Assembly (NCBI GenBank): GCA_964019695.1
Contig: OZ026516.1
Coordinates: 76,277,018-76,341,017, forward strand
DNA from: Loripinus fragilis
Lineage: Eukaryota > Mollusca > Bivalvia > Lucinida > Lucinidae
Direction: 5' to 3'
Length of the DNA stretch: 64,000 nt
In this document: piece after piece, positions 56,053 through 64,000 of the stretch
Numbering within the stretch: position 1 is the stretch's first letter
How the letters are laid out: each line of letters starts with the position of its first letter
Translations under genes and position numbers: made by a program
The notes under the pieces: generated by a model
What the model was told of the DNA's origin: nothing
The model's input: only the letters and a program-made list of their open reading frames with translations
Databases searched by the model: none

Positions 56053-56334
56053 ACCACGTGAGCAGGGAACCAGTTGATACATATACAAGAATTGGCTTTT
56101 TAAAAAAGTTAGCGGTCGTTTAGCGATATGATTGTAAGTCGTCTTACGCACTCCATACTTGTGTTTGAACCTCTCAGACTTGTCCAATTGCATTAATATT
56201 TGTTCGAAGTTTTGATTATAAATATCCCAGCTGTGATTTTATATTTAATTTTTACAATTTAATACATTTTCCCATTTGATGCACCCTGGAAAATGCAAAA
56301 GCCAAAAGGTAAATAAAATCTAAACCTGTTGACT
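56053..56334. repeat. Weak repeat related to 61,690-61,830
   Basis: AAAAAAGTTAGCGGTCGTTTA, CTCTCAGACTTGTCCAATTG and CCCAGCTGTGATTTT have counterparts AAAAGCTGGCGGTCGTTTAA, CTCGAGCCTGTCCATTTAC and CAGAGCTGTAATTG at 61,690-61,830, in the same order. Otherwise AT-rich with no gene. Confidence 0.5.
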
Positions 56335-57215
56335 GTACAATGTGCAGACTTCTCGGAGCCTTCGTTTCTAGCATAAATGTGAACCATATCACCATTTGAG
56401 TCAACTGGCACGACCTTTTGGTACTTAAGGCATTGTCCAGTGACGAAGACTCGGGCGACTCCGCGCAAACATGTGCAGACTCGCCTTCGCAGTCGCATTG
56501 TTGAGTGTCTCAGGCAAATGTGCAGACTCGTCATGCATTCGCTGCTCGTATTAGCGACAACCCAATCACCATTTGATCAAACACGCGACATTTTAATACT
56601 GTTGCGAAGGCTCAGACGAAACTGTCAGCGCAAATATGCAGACTCGCCAAAGCCGTAGTCACTTCACAATGCGATAAGTGTCAAAATCTCGTGCTCTCTC
56701 AAATGGCGATTTCGGTGTCATTTTTGCAAGCAGAAAATGCTCTAAAGAACAGGCTCACCTAATGATTCATCACAGTTCCAAAATATCATGTGGTGGCTCA
56801 AATGGAAATCTGTGTTCCAGAAGCGAAGGTTCTGGTGAGTCTGCACATTTGCACAGGCTCGCTTGAGCCTTCGTAACAGTATCAGAATCCCATGTGCATG
56901 CTCGATCGGCGGTGTGTGTGTCATTTATGCGAGCAGCGAGTTAAGGCTCTGGTGAATATTCACAAGGCTGCACAGGTTCACCTGAGCCTTTTGTCACTCG
57001 ACAATCTAATAAGTACCAAACTCTCTTGCTGGCCCGAAATGCGCTTTCGCTGTCATATATGACTTCAGCGAATGCTCTGGTGAGTCTGCACATTTGCACA
57101 GGCTCAACTGAGCCTTCGTCACTGTACCAAAATTTTTTGCGTTGGCTCAAATGACGACTTGTGTCCTATTTATACGAGCAGCGAAGGCTCTGGCGAGTCT
57201 GCACCAGTAAATACA
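56335..57215. repeat. ~113-bp repeat cluster with an orientation switch
   Basis: On the right side, units starting GCGAAGGCTCTGGTGAGTCT lie at 56,823, 56,936, 57,068 and 57,181 (spacing 113, 132, 113). Each contains CTGCACATTTGCACAGGCTC, TGAGCCTTCGTCACTGTACC and GTGTCATTTATGCGAGCA. At 56,340-56,650 related sequence runs mainly the other way (TGCAGACTCGCCTTCGC, GTGCAGACTCGTC). Small frames on both strands repeat peptides such as GEPVQMCRLTRAFA; these arise from the repeat. Confidence 0.8.
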
Positions 57216-59229
<2,014 letters not shown>

Positions 59230-59570
59230 CCCGTCAAAAATTGAGAAAATATTTTTCAAATGAACACAAAATAAGAGATGCACATCTTCAATGTGTGAAC
59301 AATCATTATGCAAAGTTTGAATATAAAGGAATGAAAAGTGTTTGAGTTACAGATTACAAAGACCAGACACCATCTTAGCATTCTGGACAGAAAATATGTC
59401 TAAGAGCAACGCCCCTCAAAAATAAGAAACTTGATATTCATGAATTATGCACAAAATAGGAGGTGCACATCTTCTATATGTGAACAATCACTATGCAAAG
59501 TTTTAATAAAAATGAATGAAAACTTTTGGAGTTACAGATTACAAAAACTAGGCACCCTAAAAGTATTGCG
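59230..59570 (+). repeat. Two diverged direct repeats of ~200 bp
   Basis: GAGATGCACATCTTCAATG with TGAACAATCATTATGCAAAG and GAGTTACAGATTACAAAGAC (59,273-59,365) recurs as GAGGTGCACATCTTCTATAT, TGAACAATCACTATGCAAAG and GAGTTACAGATTACAAAAAC (59,459-59,551), offset about 186 bp. Confidence 0.75.
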
Positions 59571-59692
59571 GATGGATGGACAGACGGAAAGACGGACTCT
59601 CTAACAAATGGATTCTTGTTGGTTGCCAATAAAGCGTAAGTACCCAACAAATCCCAGAAAAGTTTAACGGAATAAACTTCATTTTGAGTTTA
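59571..59692. repeat. Outer flank with inverted similarity to 61,496-61,620
   Basis: GACGGACTCTCTAAC, AAGTACCCAACAAAT and AACGGAATAAACTTCATTTT correspond in reverse complement to GTTTATTCCGTAA, AGTACCCAACGAGAGTCC and nearby words at 61,525-61,600. The inverted structure therefore extends beyond the ends proposed for the TIR element. Confidence 0.6.
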
Positions 59693-61495
59693 TAATGCCT
59701 AGGTTACATTTGCTACGGTCGTCGTACGATTTATTTGTCTACGATTTTCTCTACGATTTTTTCGGCATCGTAGGCGGCTAAAAGCTACGACGTATGTGTT
59801 TACATTGCTTACGATCACCTTACGATTTCTTTCGGCGACAAACTAGATCAAAAGTTTACAGAGACCTTGCGGATATCGTACGACAACCACAAGGTTATCG
59901 TACAATCATCGTGTTATCTTCACGACCTCCCTATATAAATCGCACGATGCCCGTACGATGACCTTGCGGAAGTCGCAAGGAGTCGGTACGCTGACTGTGC
60001 AATTGTCGTGTAATTATGTGCATGGATTCAAACGGCTATCCATGTTCATTTTTGCATTCCATTTGAACTATGTTTCAAAGTCATGTGATCACAAATCGTG
60101 ATGTGAAGAGGCTAGTGTTTTAGTTGAACATGGTCCCAAGGTATGAAACAGCGTGATACCTTTGTGTATATTTTAATGTCGATTTCTAAGTTCTGCAGTT
60201 TTCATAAAGTTTAAATCACAGAATATTGCAACCACTTTTTTATAGTACACTTTTATAATTCGAAAAGTAGCACTTTAATTGAAAATATAAAGTTGCTTTT
60301 ATTGTATCAGCGTAGACTAAAACGCTTATTATGGTTTTATTCAGTTTAATCATTCAAAGGCACTCTACGGCCAGCAACACATAAAATCTGCGTCAGAAGC
60401 AAAAATGAAGTCGTTGCATGCGAACAGCAAAGGTACTGATCAGAATGCACTTTCTTCCACTCGGCCTGGTCAGCACATTTGCCATTCGTTTTCAGTAAAA
60501 TACATTTTGTAGAACATTCATTCATTCAAATTTCAATGTTCGAACTAGTCACATCTTCTCACTTCGAGATTTTATTCCTTGAAGTAATACTCAAATTCAA
60601 ATCCCAGAGTTATAAATCACAAAAATATCTGGACTTTTTTTTAATCTTATCTAATTAATTAAACCCCTTATCCAACCAGCATTTTATATACTGAAAATGC
60701 ATATGCATTTCACGTTAGGTGCATATTTTGAATTGCTCTTCAGATAATTTTATCATGGAAACATACTCTATGGGCCCTGATTAGCATGCGCGGATCCAGA
60801 AAGTTATGTCAGAGGGGGTCCAACTCAACTTTTTTTTACTTGATAAGGGCGAGAGGATCCAAATACCACTAAAAGCGGGGGTCATTATTGGCCCGCTAGC
60901 AAAACGTCATTTTAAATGGCGTTTCGCTGGCGGACCGATGCTGGCCCGTCATGTAATGCTGGCTTGGTACATGTTTAGCTTTGAGATTTTCTACGGGATC
61001 TGGACCAGTATTGATAAAAAACTATATTTTTGTGATTTTCCGGGGGGGGGGGTCCGGACCCCCTGCCCCCCCCCCCTCTGGATCCGCTCATGATTAGACT
61101 GCTTCCATCAGCAAACTGAACTGTGTCCATATTGAGTCACACTGAGTGGTGGTATAAGAAACATCACCTGAAGACAAATATTGAAATGAAACAAACAGCT
61201 ACTGATAACTCTCCGGGAAATTGTTGACACGTCGCAAGGCGAACGCACGATCATCGTGCCATCGCCTTAGGGTTACCGCAGGACGACCGTCCGATGTCCA
61301 TACGATTTTATGGGCCCTGCAAAGGCATCGTACGGCGACCTTGCGGGCTCCTTACGACTATCGCAAGAGTGTACGATGCCCGTAAATCCGTACGATGATC
61401 GCAAGGTCTCCCTGTGGAGGCGGTACGGAAACGGTGATTTGGACATCGTACGGGCATCGTATACTCGTCGTAAGGCAAATGTAACCGAGGCATTA
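59693..61495. mobile_element. 1.8-kb TIR element with CGTACG-rich ends
   Basis: Left end TAATGCCTAGGTTACATTTG; right end, complemented, TAATGCCTCGGTTACATTTG. The next ~300 bp on each side are full of CGTACGAT, CTTGCGA and ATCGTG words (59,726, 59,876, 59,951; 61,327, 61,396 and 61,448), arranged as inverted partners. The interior (60,010-61,215) has no recognisable gene and carries a nested 306-bp element. The exact target duplication is unclear (TA or TTA), so boundaries could extend outward by ~120 bp. Confidence 0.78.
60785..61090. mobile_element. 306-bp nested TIR element, 7-bp target duplication
   Basis: Flanked by TGATTAG on both sides (60,778-60,784 and 61,091-61,097). Ends share GCGGATCCAGA and, inside, G-rich/C-rich tracts (GAGGGGGTCC; GGACCCCCTGCCCCC). 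A 95-codon frame crossing it (60,806-61,093) is chance. Size and a 7-8-bp duplication suggest an hAT-like MITE, but the superfamily is an inference. Confidence 0.85.
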
Positions 61496-62034
61496 GCTCC
61501 CTTTATATGCAAATGAGGTTTATTCCGTAATTGATTTTGGAAATTGAAAGTACCAAGAAATTTCGGAAATTTAAAGTACCCAACGAGAGTCCATTCGTGA
61601 GTACGAACGGACAGAGTGGACCTACTACAAGACCTGCTTTCGCTGAGGCCACGCAGGTAATAATAATTATGAAACAAGTATTAGCCTAAAAAAGCTGGCG
61701 GTCGTTTAACCTGATTATAATATGTATTCATGCACACTGCATGCTTCAATTTTTAACTTCTCGAGCCTGTCCATTTACAATGGTTCAAAGATCTGAGATA
61801 TAAACGTCAGAGCTGTAATTGTTTACCATTTAAAACGTGCTTCCATCGCGTATAGGTCTACTCTTTTTATGTGGCTGGATTTTAAGTACCCGGCTTATGC
61901 ATGGCCATTTATAGTCTATCGTGAACAAGATATGTAATGATAATGGATCTAGCATGCGACACAATTATGGAACGTTATTTGACAACATTGGACAGCCCAT
62001 TTTTACGATATTTTTTTTCTAAAACTGAGGCCCG
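61496..62034. other. Inverted flank, then unassigned sequence
   Basis: 61,496-61,620 mirrors 59,571-59,692. 61,690-61,830 is related to 56,090-56,240. The remainder to 62,034 is AT-rich with no gene seen. Confidence 0.5.
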
Positions 62035-62290
62035 AAAGCAAGGTAACAGTGACACTGAATGATATTCGACACTCCCTGACCCCCAGGATGTGTCCACAAA
62101 CCAAATTCGGGATTCCTATATCATATAATAAAGGATTTATGCTCGTGACACGATTTTCTAGATCTGAGGGCATATGTTAAGGTAGGGTACGCGACGCTCC
62201 GTGACCCCAAGATACATGAATTCACGAATTTTGGCATTCCTACTTCAAATAATACAAGAGATATGATCCCGACATTATGTCAACTCTGAA
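62035..62290 (+). repeat. Two diverged ~125-bp direct repeats
   Basis: TTCTAAAACTGAGGCC, CGACACTCCCTGACCCCCAG and GGGATTCCTATATCATATAA are followed by TTCTAGATCTGAGGGC, CGACGCTCCGTGACCCCAAG and GGCATTCCTACTTCAAATAA in the same order. Confidence 0.7.
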
Positions 62291-62877
62291 ACACTGTCTC
62301 AGAACTGACAGCAGCAGAAACCACTTGGTGCCTAAATTAATTTTACTGGACATATCTTCACTCTTGATTCTGCTGAAGTCAAAAGCTGAGAAAGAATAGT
62401 ATCTTAATTTGACCATATGTACATACAAATGGACGATGATACTAAAGTATGAGAGTAAGTTCTGTTCCTTCAGCAATTAAGTACCTATAGTCTTATATTG
62501 TAGATACGTATGCATAACCATTAATAGTCTATAGTAAAACTGTTTACCGTGTCCGTTATATGGCAGTACATCAATTCATATCTAATTCCGTGTGATGTAG
62601 ATACAAATAAGAAATGACAATTTATATAGGAACCAAGTGGTTTCAAATTTTGATGCTGCCAGTTCTAAGGAAGTGGTTTTGATGTTGATTAATTGTTTAT
62701 TGTTTATTCTATTTTTTTTCTTGTTCCTTGTTTGGCTTTTTTGTTGTAAGGTTTTAGTTAACCATTCTTGTTAGGTAAATCGCAGGTTGTACAAAAGGTA
62801 TCAAACTAAAAATATCCCTATTTGAAGACTTGCACGCTTAAATACAGCCGTCCCCATCAGTACTCTCAGTGCTTTGA
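62291..62877. other. No gene or known repeat recognised
   Basis: AT-rich stretch. A minus-strand frame (62,240-62,476) and one at 62,801-63,004 have no identifiable domains; the second runs into Min51. Confidence 0.45.
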
Positions 62878-63935
62878 TCTCTAATCCTAAACAAAGCCCT
62901 GCCATAAAGGGTGTTTTCTCTATTTTTGCCATTATTCTAATCAAAGCACTTCCAAAAATAGAATTTTGTCTATTTTGCCCATATTCTAACCAAAGCCCTA
63001 CCAAAAAGGGTGTTTTTTTTCTATTTTTGCTCTAACCCTAACCAAAGCTCTGCCACAAAGTGTGTTTTCTCTATTTTTGCCCTTATTTTAAACAAAGCTC
63101 TTCCAAAGAGGGTGTTTTTCTCTAGTTTTGCTCTAACCCTAACAAAAGGCCTGCCACAAAGAATGTTTTACTCAATTTTGTCCCATATTCTAACTAAAGC
63201 CAAGCCAAGTTTTTGCCTTTATTCTAACCAAAACTTTTAGGGGTCTTTCATGCAAACCAAATATCTATGTGTCTTGATCCACATCTGAATTAAGGGTACT
63301 TTTGCCATTATTTTAACCAAAGCCCTACTACAAAGGATGTTTCTCTATTTTGTACTTAATCTAACAAAAGCCCTACCAAAAGGGTGTTTTTCTCTGTTTT
63401 TGTCCTTATTCTAACGAAAACCCTGCCAAAAATAGGTGTTTTTTCTCTTTGTTTTCCCTTATTCTAACCAAAGCTATACCAAAAATAGTGCGTTCCAACA
63501 AAAAGGGTGTTTTCTCTATTTTTGCCCTTATTCTAACCAAAACCCTTCCAAAAATGGTGTTTTTGTCTCTATTTTGGCTCTAACCCGAACCAAAGCACTG
63601 CCACAAAGTTTTCTATTTTTGCCTTATTCTAACCAAAGCCCTACCAAAAAGGGTGTTTTACTCTATTTTGCCCTTATGCTGTCCAAAGCCCTACCAAAAA
63701 GGGTGGGGTTTTTTTTTTATCTATTTTTGCCCCGTATTCTAACCAATGCCATACCAAAAAGTGTGTTTGTCTCTATTTTGGCTCTGACCCGAACCAAAGC
63801 ACTGCCACAAAGTTCTCTATTTATGCCCTTAATCTAACCAAAGCCTTCCAAAATAGGATGCTTTTCTCTATTTTTGCCTTTATTTTAACCAAATCCCTGC
63901 CACAAGGGTTGTTTTTCTCTATTTTTGCCCTTAAT
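62878..63935 (+). repeat. Min51 minisatellite, ~20 units, with a PLE-A snippet
   Basis: Forward units as elsewhere. 63,237-63,298 is a 62-bp piece of the PLE-A 3' region (GGGGTCTTTCATGCAAACC to CACATCTGAATTAAGGG; compare 20,478-20,535), far from any RT. It ends at TTTTTGCCCTTAATTGATT, where DR-X begins. Confidence 0.92.
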
Positions 63936-64000
63936 TGATTATTTTTTTAGGATAAATATGGTTATTTGACAGTTTGACATTTAGCCATTGCTATGTTACT
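63936..64000 (+). repeat. DR-X start, cut by the window edge
   Basis: GGATAAATATGGTTATTTGA and CAGTTTGACATTTAGCCATT match 51,110-51,170, including the junction with Min51, so Min51 plus DR-X appears to move or duplicate as one unit. Confidence 0.85.

Noticed and set aside
61308..61677. Overlapping frames at 61.3-61.7 kb as a host exon
   Set aside because: They run through CGTACG-rich transposon ends on both strands, which lack stops because of composition.

Overview
This is a eukaryotic, repeat-dominated, AT-rich window, most likely from an invertebrate and probably a bivalve mollusc. I see no host protein-coding gene, rRNA or tRNA gene. The assignment rests on the Penelope-like (PLE) reverse transcriptase and GIY-YIG fragments, tRNA-headed SINEs, many short TIR elements and minisatellite-carrying repeats, a mix I associate with bivalve genomes. 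The genus cannot be fixed from the sequence alone. Every longer open frame belongs either to a decayed transposable element or to a frame running through tandem repeats.

Layout. 1-16,810 is a satellite (here Sat175, ~175-bp monomer, ~96 copies) with higher-order structure: two adjacent ~2.91-kb blocks of 17 monomers sit between two ~5-kb blocks that are copies of each other. 16,811-21,294 is a pile of PLE remains: a minus-strand copy (PLE-B) split by a 940-bp TA-flanked TIR element, then a plus-strand copy (PLE-A) facing a minus-strand GIY-YIG endonuclease fragment. 21,295-23,790 mixes inverted Sat175 pieces with PLE 3' ends. 23,296-30,524 is mainly a ~51-bp minisatellite (Min51) in both orientations, interrupted by a dispersed repeat (DR-X), PLE-A and PLE-B pieces and a small repeated module (module C). 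30,546-35,766 is a 5.2-kb foldback-like element with long inverted arms, carrying a SINE-like insertion. 35,779-45,057 holds more Min51, module C, DR-X copies, a 32-bp minisatellite (Min32) with a Tc1-like relic inside it, and a second SINE. 45,058-47,706 is a second Sat175 block. 47,707-50,108 is PLE-A and PLE-B debris with a 557-bp TIR element. 50,110-54,470 is Min51, a long DR-X copy and a non-LTR retrotransposon RT relic. 54,946-56,044 is a TIR element with six copies of a 14-bp motif at each end. 56,335-57,215 is a 113-bp repeat cluster, 57,436-58,570 an uninterrupted (GT)n tract of about 567 units, and 59,693-61,495 a TIR element with CGTACG-rich ends carrying a nested 306-bp element. 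62,878-63,935 is Min51 again, and the window ends in the start of another DR-X copy.

The parts are linked by insertion history rather than by a shared pathway. The same PLE 3' terminus joins Sat175, Min51 and DR-X at several places, and TIR elements sit inside PLEs, minisatellites and each other. The most unusual point is that in PLE-A the RT frame and the GIY-YIG frame lie on opposite strands and converge on a shared ~450-500-bp 3' region. The matching antisense tail frame is kept in the other copies of that region. This could be an ambisense organisation or a tail-to-tail insertion, and the window cannot decide between them.
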